A stretch of 64,000 nt of DNA from Megamerina dolium (taxonomy: Eukaryota; Arthropoda; Insecta; Diptera; Megamerinidae). The notes beneath the pieces were generated by a model. The model searched no databases and was not told the origin of the DNA. It was given only the letters and a program-made list of their open reading frames with translations. This document shows, piece after piece, positions 26,549 to 38,663 of the stretch (the stretch's first letter is position 1; each line of letters begins with the position of its first letter). The stretch spans positions 62,388,765 through 62,452,764 of the forward strand of contig OY978526.1 of the NCBI GenBank assembly GCA_963854835.1, written 5' to 3'. The position numbers and the translations under genes were made by a program.

Positions 26549-27522
26549 TATACCCTGCATAATGCAATATGCATGGTATATTCATTTCGGTCAGATGTTT
26601 GTGTCCACTTGAAGGAATCTCCGGAGATATATACATGGATATATATTCGTGATCAGCGTCGATTAAATTTTCGATTTAACGATGTCCGTCCGTCCGTCCG
26701 TCTGTCTGTCACCTGGCTGGTTCGCACGATAACTTGAGTAAATATTGAGCTATTTCGATGAAATTTGGTATAAGTAATCTATGATCCAAGGGTACGGAGG
26801 GGATTGATATTGGGCATGATCGGTCAATAACCACGCCCACACCAAGCATTCAAAGCGACTAACCTCGAAATTTTCAAAATCTTTAACTTGCTATAACTCA
26901 CACAATATACCACTTGGGACAACAATATTTTGCACATAGAGTTACATTATACTACTATATAACCTCACCAAAAGTGGGTGAGCCACGCCTACTTTCTAGC
27001 GTAGCTCCCATACAAAGTGTCTGTACTTCTTTTAAATTGAAACTGCTGTAACTTCTACAGTCTTCTATCTAGAATAACCATAATTGACACTTAGATTAAC
27101 ATGGTAGTCGGAAATAATATGGCAAAAAATCAGTGTGCCACGCCCACTTCTTATTGGGGCTCCCATACAAAGTTGAGGAAATTAAACAAAAATGTTAACC
27201 ACCATAACTTAGAAACTATTCAACGTAGGACACCAAATTTAAGGTGTGGATTAACATTGAAAAATTAATTGGATTTACTAGAAAGTGGTAAGCCACGCCC
27301 ACTTTTTATATAGCTCCCATACTAAGCCTCGGAATTATCTTAAAATCCTTTTACTTCGTCAAAGTCAACCATATTTCGGGTGTAAATTAGTAGTATATGC
27401 AAAAATTGTTTCTCGAAAAGTGGAAATAAAAGAAAAGTTGGATATTCGAGTAAACTTTTTATATATAAATCTACATATGCAGGGTATAGTTTGGTCGGCC
27501 CCAGCCGACTGTAAGGAGATTT
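26549..27522 (+). mobile_element. mini-me-like repeat, short copy
   Basis: It begins TATACCCTGCATA and has the exact complement, TATGCAGGGTATA, near the other end (27476-27488). After that comes a hairpin-forming tail, GTCGGCCCCAGCCGAC, and AAGGAGATTTTTT. A (GTCC/GTCT)n microsatellite lies at about 26690-26710. The combination of a conserved left core and a GTCY repeat resembles the mini-me elements described in Diptera. The interior repeats the theme 'cCACGCCcacTT...ctCCCATACAAAGT'. It is non-coding; the open frame across 27285-27545 has no meaning beyond the repeat. A longer copy lies at 37085-38663. Confidence 0.85.
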
Positions 27523-30402
27523 TTTCTTCTCACTCCACGCCATGAGGATCTGGAAAAATCAACAGTAGAAAATTTGTGCATGCAATATGGAATTTAAAAA
27601 CTACAACTTCATAAAAATAACTTGCCCCATCAATGGTTGTTTGTTGGCTTTAAACTATTGGAATTAAATCAACTTTATTAAGAATTAAGAACCCTAAGAC
27701 CATAAAGTTTATTTTAGTAATACTTCCAGGTGTTTTTTGTTCAGTAGTTGCAATTCGTAAAAATCAAATTGGTCGACCTATGCAGTAAAGCTTTTTAACA
27801 ATTTTGTCTGAATATTGTTTTGAAAATTCATCTAAACGTAGACTAATGAGTGCTCAAATATGGTCACCATAATCATCAGTTCCCAGAGTCTGCTAATACA
27901 TTAGCGTTATACATAATAATGCTTCCTTTAAATATACAGCACTTCAAATTGAAATTGACGAACAAGGATTTACAGATAATCCTTTTCAGTTTCCGTAGCT
28001 ATTGGAAAATTATAGATTTTAATTTAAAGAGCATTTCAGTACCATCACTATCACGACCATTGACATCATTATATGGTATTACGACGTAAATAACTGTAGA
28101 CTAAGAGTTATAATCGTGCTGGTACTTACATATACATACACCTGTCATATGCATAATTCAAAATGACGAGAATTACGATAAATATCACTTACGAAATAAT
28201 TCAACACACTTTTATACACAGCCATATATATGTGCGTTATGTATAGTCATGCGAATTTAAACATCTGATGGCATTCATAGGCGCCCATAGATATAAATGG
28301 TAGCTATACAAAGGTACTTTCTAGAGTCAGTCAGTATAATATAGACACATACGTACATATGTACTCATACGAGTACATGCATTCATGCACGAGGACGCCT
28401 ACATTAAATGAGATTTAATTAATTTTATTTAATGTCAGCACATTAATTATTAATTAAAGCGAATGACACATTACAATGATACAAGTCGTCGGTGTAGACT
28501 GTAATGGTGTTGATGCTGTTAGTGATTTAACTCATACGTACTCGTACATGTGATGACGGTGATGATGATGAAGCGATGGTGACGTACAATTGTATATATT
28601 ATGGTATGTGCTAAAGCATACAACTATGTATATGTTAATTCCATGTATACATTGCCTTTATGTCTCTTTCACTGATTGCCCTCTATGTATTTTATGTTTT
28701 CCGAGTATATACTATACATATTCGTATCTAAATATATTTGTGAATCAACTACTCTCTATATAAATAAACATAACGAGCAATGAACTTGTCGATTCATACC
28801 AGTTGTGCGACTTTATATAAAAATACCGATATGTTAATTCTATTGCACTTGAAGCAGAAGAATAAAATAATCCATCAAAAAGCAATAGTGTCTTAAATCT
28901 ACTCATAAAATTATTTGCCGATGACTTCTACGCTATGAGTTTTCTGACAAATCAAATTTTACATATTTTATGGTTTTCTGTACTATTATATTTTCAAACT
29001 AGGTTCATAAAAAAATGTAATAGGTAAATGGAAAAACTGTAAAAAAGTGTTATATATATAGCTGCATATTCATTCATTTTAACTCTGCTATTAAAATCTG
29101 GTAGATATGACGGTGTATTTGAAGGGCTGATATGTAAATACGACACTGAAGAACAACAACAACAAAATTTATAGAAATTTTAGCTTTAAATATCTAAGTA
29201 TAATTTATATACATGTGCTTGTAGAAGAAGTATGTAAGTGAACTGCATCAAAAGCAAAAGAAAGCTATAAAATATGCGCGTCAAACATATGGAAGAACAT
29301 TTTTAAAACGCAGATTCTAGTCCTTATATGCTAGAAATATTCGATTTGATAAAAATCTGCAAATGGGATGTCCATACAAATTTAGCCTAAAAGGACATAC
29401 ATGAATATCTACAAATATCTACATAGTTGCCCAGGCAGTACCTATAGAGGAATCAAATGTAAAGCGTATTGTCATTAGTTTTGCTATTAGTAATTTCTCT
29501 TGAATACAGACATACTCTCTGTCAGCTCTATGGGAGGGAGGGTTTATAAAATCGAAATTTTTAATAAAGTTTCCTTATGAAATAAAGTCCCCCTTAATTT
29601 TACAAATACACTGGTATATATGAGATTTATGTCTATGTATGAGTAAAAAATAAAAGTGCACCAATGTTGTCTCATTAAGTTCTCCGAGTACGGCTACCAT
29701 GTTGTCGTTTCGCGTTTATAGTTTCAACAGCTGTCGCCTCTGTTGATTATTTCTTTTTATTCATCTTTTTTTTTTGCCCTTCTTCTTGTTTTTTTCTTTT
29801 TATTTAACCCCCCTGCTACTCCGTCTTTCAGTTCGTTTTGTTCTACCACACTGACTAGTGTATGCACGTGTATGTTGGGCGTTTTTGCTTGTAAATATAA
29901 TTTGCTACAAAATGTGGTTACATCATTAGTGCTGTCAAACATACATACACAAATTATTGTACAACCACTTTACTACCACAAATTTACTAGATTTTCTTAC
30001 TGCTATCCCCATCGTTGCTGCTTCTGCTGCTTCTATTTTTCCATCATCTTCATCCACTTCATTTTCTATCGTACATACATGTACATATGTGACATATGTA
30101 CATATATCCTATAATCCTTAAAACAAGAAAACTCACTTTTGCATCACTTTCTCACATACGCACACATATGCTTATACAAATCTTGTATGCTTGGTTTTCT
30201 ACATTCTTTATGATTCCCTTTGCCTTTCTATCTTCTGTTCTGTGTGTTCTTGTTGCTCCTTATTCTTTGGCAATAGAAATCTTTGCACGCAAACATAAAT
30301 ACCAACACGCTCATATACAGTTATATGCATGCGCAAAACCACATGTCTATACTCACACATACTTGCATATGCTGCAATAAATTTATTGGTAAGTACCTTC
30401 AT

Positions 30403-30428
<26 letters not shown>
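30403..30428. repeat. (AC)n microsatellite
   Basis: A perfect run of about 13 AC units. Confidence 0.9.
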
Positions 30429-30434
<6 letters not shown>

Positions 30435-30921
30435 CTCCATATAGCCACAGTCACGTGAAAAATACATTCCACATTGCTCGCTCGTCGAGTATACGCCATG
30501 GTCTACCATTCAAGTGTATACGATAAATGAGTATGCGTGCTAGTGTGTGTTGTTATACGCCTCTATTTACCACACAGCATTATTTGTTTATATGTTTGAG
30601 TGTGTGTTTATTCGTTTATCTATATATTTTATTCAAGTTGTCGCGTTTATAAGCGCAACTCTTAAGTGGTGCTTCATACAAAATTTGTGTAGGTGTTTGT
30701 CTGTATTTGAGCGTGTGTGTATTTATTCATATTAATTTATAGAAATGTTGTATTACAATTTATAGAAATCCATCATATAAACAATAGCACAACAAGAGAA
30801 GAGAACAAAAACACAAAAAGAAATGTTACAACGATGTCGTGGTTGATATGCCATCAAATATGTACATATATGTGTGCATGTGTGTATATTTGAGCGACAG
30901 GTATATGTATATACATATATT

Positions 30922-30924
<3 letters not shown>

Positions 30925-30992
<68 letters not shown>

Positions 30993-30993
30993 T
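30925..30993. repeat. (TA)n microsatellite
   Basis: Nearly pure TA dinucleotides interrupted once by ATAC. It creates spurious Ile/Tyr-rich frames on both strands. Confidence 0.9.
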
Positions 30994-32046
30994 CGTTTCC
31001 ATACATGCATGAATATGTGTACTTTGGCTATGAAAAATTGTTGCGTTCAACCAATCTACTCGTCATTGTTGTTCGTGTTGTTTCCATTACGGTATTCATG
31101 CTAAAAAGCAAAATCTTTCACACGGACATACTTGTACATAGAGACGCCCTTTTTGCTGACACTATTTATATTGAAGTAAGTACGTTAGTAAGGGTATGTG
31201 TGTGGCTTCATATAGCTGCTTCACGAATATATCTTTGTGAGTGTGTGTATGTGGTTATATCTTAAAATTAAAATCTGACATTTTAATGAGTTTTTATTAT
31301 GTTAATCTGTGTCGCAGACTCTGTTGCGGCAAAAGGGCACACATACACAGGGCACATACTCTATGACGAAGATCTAACCCATACATACCTACTAGTTACT
31401 TTTAGGAGTACGATATATGTACATGGGAATGAATTTATGTGTGTAGCGAAGTGAAAATGTTGACAGAAAAAAAACAAATGTTGTCTTACATTTTACAAAT
31501 ATTAATTATCCCAACTTTATACACGTACCAACTTGCACTGTCATTTGTAGTTATATGACATCACTTATTAGAAGCTCAAGCTGAGATATCTCGTGGGTAA
31601 TCCATATTTGTATGGGAAAAACATACTTTTGTTTGGCAGGTAGGTGCGGTCTTCAATCGATTTAGCCCATTTTTGTATATATCCAGTTGTTGTTAAATAT
31701 ATCACCATGTGCTGAATTTATATTTTTGTGCACAAAGTGTAGAAATGTAGATACGAAAGCTTAATTTTAATTATTAAACGCACTCATTGGTACTGACTTT
31801 CAGCTTAGTAAATTTATTCTTTCGCCCGCAAGGTGTGTAAACATACATTTGACGTAGACGTGGTTTCCATCAAAATACTCCTGTTTTCTAATATATTAAT
31901 TTTATGGGAATAATAACCTTAAATGCAAAATTTTAGTTCGATAACTTTATGTTTTCTCGGTCAAAATGTGATAACATACATTTAAAAATATACTTTTGTA
32001 TGGGAGTTTAGCCTTATTTTCATCTGATTTCTCCCATTTTCTAATA

Positions 32047-33349
32047 AAGGGTTATCCATTTTGCGGTTTCAAAAGTAAATGTAAATAAAACACATATAAA
32101 ATATTTTTTATCATGATATTTCTTTTTTATTATAAAGTTTGAACGTTGACATTACGTGTGAAATACTACATCATATAAATGACCACCACGCGAATTGTTG
32201 CAAGCATCGATTCTTTTGAGGTAATTTTCGACCACTTTTTGACACATATTGGGCGGTATCTCTGCCATAACGTGACGAATGTTGGTTTTTAGGTGCTCAA
32301 GAGTTAAAGGTTTATCTGCATAAACACGGTATTTCGCGTAGCCCCACAAAAAAAAGTCAAGCGGTGTCAAAGCGCATGATCTTGGTGGCCACTTGATATC
32401 GCCACGACGAGAAATTACGCGGCCAGAAAATGTCTCTGCAATAAAGCCATATTCGCTCGAGTTGTGTGGCATGTGGCACCGTCTTGTTGAAACCACATTT
32501 CTCTAAGTCGTATTCTTCAATAGCAGGCAAAAAAAAGTTGGTTATCATATGACCATAACGCTCCGAATTGACGGTGACAGTCGTTCCATCGTCGTTTTCG
32601 AAGAAGTAAGGTCCAATCACACCTCCGGACCAAAGAGCGCACCAAGCAGTGACTTTTTGTGGATGTAGTGGCGTCTCTTCAATTACTTGAGGATTCTCAG
32701 AACCCCAAATACGACAATTTTGTTTGTTAACATACCCACCGAGTGAGAAATGTGCTTCGTCGCTGAAGAAAATTTTGTTCGAAAAATCGCCGTCCACCGC
32801 CTGGTGTTCAAGCACTCATTCGACGTATCTACGACGTTGTGAATGGTCAGCTGGCTTCAGTTGTTGTGTGAGCTGGATTTTATATGGATGTAGGTGTAGA
32901 TCCAAATGCAAAATATGCCATAATGTGCCGTAAGACAGTCCTAATTCCTGAGAACGACGAGGAATCGACACATTCGGGTCTTCGGCAACACTTTCACTTA
33001 CAGCAGCGATATTTTCGGTGGTACGAGCGAAACGATGATGCACGAGCCTTACAATATCTGTAACCGATCCAGTCTCTTCATATTTCTTCACAATTTTGCC
33101 AATTGCTTGCGTAGTTGGACGATTATGTAAACCATAATCTCCTCTTAAAGCACGATATGTGGCTGTGGCAGAATCACCATTTTTGTAGTAGGTTTTTAAA
33201 ATTTTAATGCGTTGTGCGATAGTTAAGCGATCCATTTTCGCAAATGTCAGATTTTGAACTGAAAAAGAAAGAAATCGTCTTACCAACTCAGTTTGACAGA
33301 TGTCGAATTCTAGCCCTATACTTTTGAAACCGTGAAATGGATAACCCTT
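32047..33349 (-). mobile_element. Near-full-length rosa-like (DD41D) mariner element
   Basis: A 1303-bp element with inverted repeats of about 30 bp. The left end is AAGGGTTATCCATTTT and the right complement is AAGGGTTATCCATTTC, continuing CGGTTTCAAAAG in both. TA flanks both ends. The minus strand encodes an almost complete but frameshifted transposase. The spacing of catalytic residues is D,D41D, as in the rosa elements first described from the tephritid Ceratitis rosa. The insertion lies within DNA that repeats the phrase TTTTGTATGGGA on both sides. Confidence 0.92.
32152..33240 (-). pseudogene. DD41D transposase pseudogene
   Basis: The likely start is MDRLTIAQRIKILKTYYKNG near 33236. The DNA-binding half is intact (HNRPTTQAIGKIVKKYEETG, then FARTTENIAAVSESV, then SIPRRSQELGLSYGTL, then YKIQLTQQLKP). 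A frameshift falls near 32815. The catalytic half follows with IFFSDEAHFSLGGYVNKQNC (first Asp), VTAWCALWSGGVIGPYFFE and, in a shifted frame, WFQQDGATCHTTRANM (second Asp). Another shift leads to ISRRGDIKWPPRSC and TPLDFFLWG (third Asp). The C-terminus ends near 32152 with GGHLYDVVFHT. About 41 residues lie between the second and third Asp. At least two frameshifts make it inactive. Confidence 0.9.
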
Positions 33350-33351
33350 TA

Positions 33352-34584
33352 TATATCTTTGATGATTTGATTTATTATACGTATCGAGTGTGAATTACAT
33401 CAAACAACATTCTTTTGTATGGGAGGTAGATGGTTTTCCATCCGAATGGATCAATTAATGAGCACATACGTTTCTGTGTAAAAAAATGGCTTTTCTATTA
33501 ATTTTTAGATAAATTGCTTATTAATTACGTAAGTTATTGTGCGTAATAACAGATAGACAGGCATACATCAAAATCGATGTTACAAATGGGAAAATAAATT
33601 TAATTTATATTTGACTCTTTAAGAGCGAGTTTTAAACGCAACACCGCTGTGAATTGATAATGACGGCATATTCTCCATCATCCTATACAACGAACAAACA
33701 AAAAACCCTCGTGGCTGAGGAAAATATCGAAAAATCATCAGATCTCAGTTTAATCTTATAAGAATTCATATGAAAAATCCACAATAATAATCGCAAGACA
33801 AACTCAAATACTGAGTATGTAGTGAAAGCGCACTATTTTACGATAAGGCACTTGTCTTGCAATATCATTAGCATGTTTTGTCTGCTCGAACTGTTTTGCA
33901 TAATGCGAACAAAATATTTTACTTCTGTAGCGCGAACCGAAATTCTTAACATGATCTGCTGTTTGTTAAACGATAAATTTTGTAAAATGGTTTGCTTCAG
34001 CTAAACAAATATTACTTTTGAGCCTGTACAAATGATATTGCGCAGTCGCAGTGCGCAGACAAAACCTTTTATATGCGGTATTCTTGATTACAATATTTCT
34101 CAAGGTGCTTTCCTTTTACTTCTATCCGACATTGACTATAAAAATATTGCCCTCATGCTATGAATAGTATTGTATGCTTACATAATAAAGTCTTTATAGT
34201 GGGTCATTGAAACAAATTTTATTTAAAAGTTTATATATTTTCAATACCAGATATCGTTTTTACGTATATAAATGATTTCTTTTGATGATAGTTGTATTGC
34301 TCATACCCCCCTCTTCTGTTTCGAATTTTATGAATTTTTAAAATATTGATGTAATTTCTTGTCGTTTTTAATAAATTATTCCAAAAACAAATTTTTTAAT
34401 CTTTCAATTGATCCGAAATATTTTGAAGGACATAATAAAATAAACCAAATATTATGTTTCGGTGGTAAAAATAGCAAAATTTTTGTGGTAAGGCATCTTA
34501 ACACTGAATATTAAAGTATGTGACTGCCTGCCTGTTTACTTTTATACATCCATAAATGCTGAATAAAGTTTTTTCTCATTATTA
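33352..34584. other. AT-rich non-coding stretch
   Basis: No gene recognised. The phrase TTTTGTATGGGAGG near 33412 also occurs near 31608 and 31990, on the other side of the transposon, so the DNA43D-like element probably sits in an older diverged repeat. Nothing else stands out. Confidence 0.45.
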
Positions 34585-34586
34585 TA

Positions 34587-35140
34587 CAAGTTGCGACAAC
34601 TATGTATTAAAATTCAAACCATATCTCAGCAACCAAGCGCGCCATCTATGTGTGAGCACATGCGTTTTGAAGCTTCAACCTTTCTTCACTAACTGTCAAA
34701 ATTTCATGGCATTCGGTTGACATTTAATGTTTATTGACATTCATTTTACAAAACGCGTGTTCGTTTGATGTTGAAATTTTAACATGAAATTTAACATGAA
34801 ATTTAACACACAGCACTCATTGTTCGTTAATTTTTGGCTCGGAATCAGATCTGTGTGTTGAATCACCCGCCGTATTCACCTAATTTGGCTGAACTGAAAT
34901 TTAAGTTGAAAGGATGCTTTTTTGATGGCATTCAGACCATAAAACGGGCTTCGACGAGGGCACTGGAGGCAATTCCGAAAAATGAGGTGGAACACGCGTT
35001 TGAATCACTATTAAATCGATGTAACAAGTGTATTGAATCAGGAGGAGAATATTTCGAATAAATATACCGAAAAATTAGCAGATATCGTGTTTTAATTGTG
35101 TTTTCTAGAGGCAGTCTTAATACATAATTGTCCCACCTTG
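34587..35140 (+). mobile_element. Deletion-derivative mariner (554 bp)
   Basis: Inverted repeats at the ends read CAAGTTGCGACAACTATGTA (left) and CAAGGTGGGACAATTATGTA (complement of the right end). Both sit beside TA. Only the C-terminal part of a transposase remains on the plus strand. With intact TIRs and a mostly deleted interior it has the structure of a MITE precursor. Confidence 0.85.
34810..35061 (+). pseudogene. C-terminal fragment of a mariner transposase
   Basis: A stop-interrupted lead-in (TLIVR, stop, FLARNQICVL) runs into NHPPYSPNLAELKFKLKGCF and ends RCNKCIESGGEYFE before a stop at 35061. In relatives the YSPDLA motif is followed by PCDFF, which carries the third catalytic Asp. 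Here about eight residues, including that Asp, are missing. The first two-thirds of the protein is absent. It is clearly non-functional. Confidence 0.85.
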
Positions 35141-36198
35141 TATATTTGCTTGCTATGCGTCATTTTTGGTATATTCAACCAAAATATGAAATCTACTTGT
35201 ATGTACCTAGATATATAAATGTGGATATCCTCGTATGTGGTAACATTTTGTGTTATTTTTTCATCAATGTGTTTCCTTTGTGTTCTTTCGTGTTGTCCAT
35301 ATTTAATATTACTTTCCAACGAGTATGTTATATGCTTATATATATGTTTATTCCGTTTCAATGTGTTGTCATTTCTGCTGTTTTTTATTGTTATTATTAT
35401 TATTGTTTAATAATAAATGCGTGACATTAAACGAAAACCATTAACGCATAATTTTGTGAAAATCACTTGACCAGAAGGTGCTTTATCATTATTTTTTTTT
35501 TTTTTTATATAATACATAATATATATGTTTGTTGTTGTTTTTTCCACTCCTATTTGTTTTACTATTTGTTGTAAGAACATTGCTCAAGGATAAATATTTT
35601 TATTTTATTAAATGATGGCACCCAAAAAAAGTTATATTAATTGGCAGAGATTATCGACTACGTACAATATTGAGCGATAACTACTGCGATGAACGAACAA
35701 ATACAAATCGACATAGTAGAATAACATTCATTTATTTTTTACAATATATTTAAGATATGTTTAGCCTCTCTATATAGACTTTACCACATCTTTCATATAC
35801 TTAAATATACCTTTGAGATAAATTAAGAATTCTACCACAATTTAGAAAATAAAATCAGTTTAAATATGAATGAACTAAAACTATTATTCCATTTTAATAA
35901 CAAAAGGCTGAAACGAAATGCAAAAGTTCAATTACTTTAAAGAATACTGAACTAGCAGTATGTTTCAATATCCCCAGATAGATATTCAATACCACAGATG
36001 CATTCTAACGAACATTAATAATCTTATAAAATATTTTTATTCGCGATCATACATACTAATTAAGTTAGATATAAATACAAATATTCTCAATAATATTCTC
36101 CATATATATAAATACCTATGTTCTGTACAATTTACATATATTAATCTTAAATTAATTGTCAAAAAATTATTACAATTGCAAATATTACATTTTCTATG

Positions 36199-36224
36199 TT
36201 TTTTCCTCTCTTTCACAGGTAAAT
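36199..36224 (+). promoter_or_regulatory. Candidate recursive splice site (ratchet point)
   Basis: A pyrimidine run, TTTTTTCCTCTCTTTCACAG, is followed immediately by GTAAAT (junction 36218/36219). This is close to the Drosophila ratchet consensus of polypyrimidine, CAG and GTAAGT. It is the best of the three such sites seen, all on the plus strand. Function is inferred. Confidence 0.45.
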
Positions 36225-37017
36225 TCAATAAAATTAAATATATTACTTTAAAAGTACAAATTTACTGTAAGTAAAATATTGCAATTTTATATGATATTCG
36301 TATATGACATTTATATGGTAATTATGCAAATTTTGTTGGGGGAGCGAGAGGAGGCTCAAAACTTTTGTTACCAACCAAATAATCATCATTTTACAAGTGT
36401 ACGTAGATACTTAAAGGCAAATTTTTATGAGTTTCATCAAAATGAAGTTCATTTCAATTTAAATTCATGACTAAGTTTAAGAGCTTTTTATCACTCAAGT
36501 TTTTCAGTTATAATATTGTATTATGATAGTGACGAGCGAGTATAAGTTTATGATTATATTTTTTTTTTATTTCATACATTTTTTTTCTGTTTTCTTGCTT
36601 CAATTTTATTATGAAATTTGTTTTATAATTTTTCAAGATTTATTAAAAAATGTTTACATGAAATCATGGAGCACAGTTGCGTTACACAGATGTTGCATAC
36701 ATTTTTTTAGAGAGTTATTTCAGGGAACGTACTTAAACTTATATATATTGTGTGTAAGGTTTACTGAAATATAATGAAAAATATTTTTCTACAGAAGAAT
36801 TGTTTTAGCAAACAATACGTGCTATTAACAAAAATCTGAAAGACAATTTTTTACGAAACATACTTTAAAAATTATTTTTGACCCAACATTTGATTAAAAT
36901 CTTTTACTTATATACATATATCTTGGCTCCATATATCTTGAATATATAAATAGATTACCTATTACCTATCAAATGGATGCCTTCAAACAGTAACTTTTCG
37001 CAAACTATCAAATTCCA

Positions 37018-37053
37018 TTATTATTATTATTGTTATTATTATTATTATTATTT
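37018..37053. repeat. (TTA)n microsatellite
   Basis: TTA units with one TTG interruption, directly upstream of the long mini-me-like copy. Confidence 0.85.
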
Positions 37054-37084
37054 TCATTGTTCAAATAAAACTGATCACGATTTT

Positions 37085-38663
37085 TATACCCTGCATAATG
37101 CAATATGCATGGTATATTCATTTCGGTCAGATGTTTGTGTCCACTTGAAGGAATCTCCGGAGATATAGACATAGATATATATTCGTGATCAGCGTCGATT
37201 AAATTTTCGATTTAACGATGTCCGTCCGTCCGTCCGTCCGTCCGTCTGTCACCTGGCTGGTTCGCACGATAACTTGAGTAAATATTGAGCTATTTCGATG
37301 AAATTTGGCATAAGTAATCTATGATCCAAGGGTACGGAGGGGATTGATATTGGGCATGATCGGTCAATAACCACGCCCACACCAAGCATTCAAAGCGACT
37401 AAAATCGAAATTTTCAAAATCTTTAACTTGCTATAACTCACATAATATACCACTTGGGACAACAATATTTGGCGCATAGACTTATATTATGCTACTATAT
37501 AACCTCGCCAAAAATGGGTGATCCACGCCTACTTTCTAGCGTAGCTCCCATACAAAGTGTCTGTACTTCTTTTAAATTGAAACTGCTGTAACTTCTACAA
37601 TCTTCTGTCTAGAATAACCATAATTGACACTTAGATTAACACGGCAGTCAGAAATAATATGACAGAAAATCAATGTGCCACGCTCACTCCTTTTTGGGTC
37701 TCCCATACAAAGTTGCGGAAATTAAAAAAAATGTTACCGGTTATAACTTGCAAACTATTCAGAGTAGAATAACGAGATTTAAGGTGTGGATTAGTATTGT
37801 ACGAGCAACTAGGCTCACAGAAAATGGGCGCACCACGCCCAGTGTTTATCGTAGCCCCCATACATATTTTAAATTGAAACAGCTGTAACTTCGGCAATCT
37901 TCTGTCTAGAATAACCATAATTGACACTTAGATTAACATCGTAGTCGGCAAAAATCTGGCAGAAAATCAGTGTGCCACGCCCACTCCTTCATGGGTCTCC
38001 CATACAAAGTCGAGTGAATTAAACTAAAATTTTAAGCTCCATAGCTTACAAACCATTTAGCCTAGGACAACGAGACTTAGGGTATGGATTAGTATTGTAC
38101 GAGCAACTAGGCTCACAGAAAATGGGCGCACCATGCCCAGTGTTTATCGTAGCCCCCATACAAATTTTAAATTGAAACAGGTTTAACTTAGGCAATCTTA
38201 TGTCTACAATAACCATAATTGACACTTAAATTAATATCGTAGTCGGAAATAATCTGGCGAAAAATCAGCGTACCACGCCCACTTCTTATTGGGGCTCCCA
38301 TACAAAGTTGAGGAAATTAAACAAAAATGTTAACCACCATAACTTAGAAACTATTCAACGTAGGACACCAAATTTAAGGTGTGGATTAACATTGAAAAAT
38401 TAATTGGATTTACTAGAAAGTGGTAAGCTACGCCCACTTTTTATATAGCTCCCATACTAAGCCTCGGAATTATCTTAAAATCCTTTTACTTCGTCAAAGT
38501 CAACCATATTTCGGGTGTAAATTAGTATATAGTATATGCACAAATTGTTTCTCGAAAAGTGGAAATAAAAGAAAAGTTGGATATTCGAGTAAACTTTTTA
38601 TATATAAATCTACATATGCAGGGTATAGTTTGGTCGGCCCCAGCCGACTGTAAGGAGATTTTT
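37085..38663 (+). mobile_element. mini-me-like repeat, long copy with tandem expansion
   Basis: It has the same left core (TATACCCTGCATA), GTCC microsatellite (about 37222-37250), internal order and right end (TATGCAGGGTATA at 38615-38627, then GGTCGGCCCCAGCCGACTG) as the copy at 26549-27522. It is about 600 bp longer because it holds two extra head-to-tail units of 297-298 bp, listed separately. Confidence 0.87.
37675..38269 (+). repeat. Two tandem 297-bp units inside the long repeat copy
   Basis: Units start at 37675 and 37972. The following single-copy part restarts the same phrase (GTACCACGCCCAC) at 38270. Both units share 'GTATTGTACGAGCAACTAGG' and 'AAAATGGGCGCACCA', which do not occur in the short copy. 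The units differ at scattered sites, so the duplication is not brand new. Confidence 0.82.

Larger units (their letters stand above)
27523..32044. other. Non-coding stretch rich in microsatellites
   Basis: No gene recognised. It holds (AC)n at 30403-30428 and (TA)n at 30925-30993, plus many ACATAC/GTATGT phrases. The open frames at 29743-31265 on both strands come from these low-complexity tracts. Confidence 0.55.
35143..37084. other. AT-rich non-coding stretch with a splice-like site
   Basis: No gene recognised. It holds a TTA repeat at 35391-35403, another at 37018-37053, and the AG|GT site at 36201-36224. The frames at 35960-36274 and 36523-36774 are AT-driven. Confidence 0.5.

Noticed and set aside
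26690..26712. GTCC repeats as a CRISPR-like or regulatory array
   Set aside because: It is a simple tetranucleotide microsatellite without spacers, at the fixed position typical of the mini-me-like element.
29743..31265. Many overlapping open frames on both strands
   Set aside because: They arise from AC, TA and ACATAC simple sequence, have no motif, and overlap each other on opposite strands.
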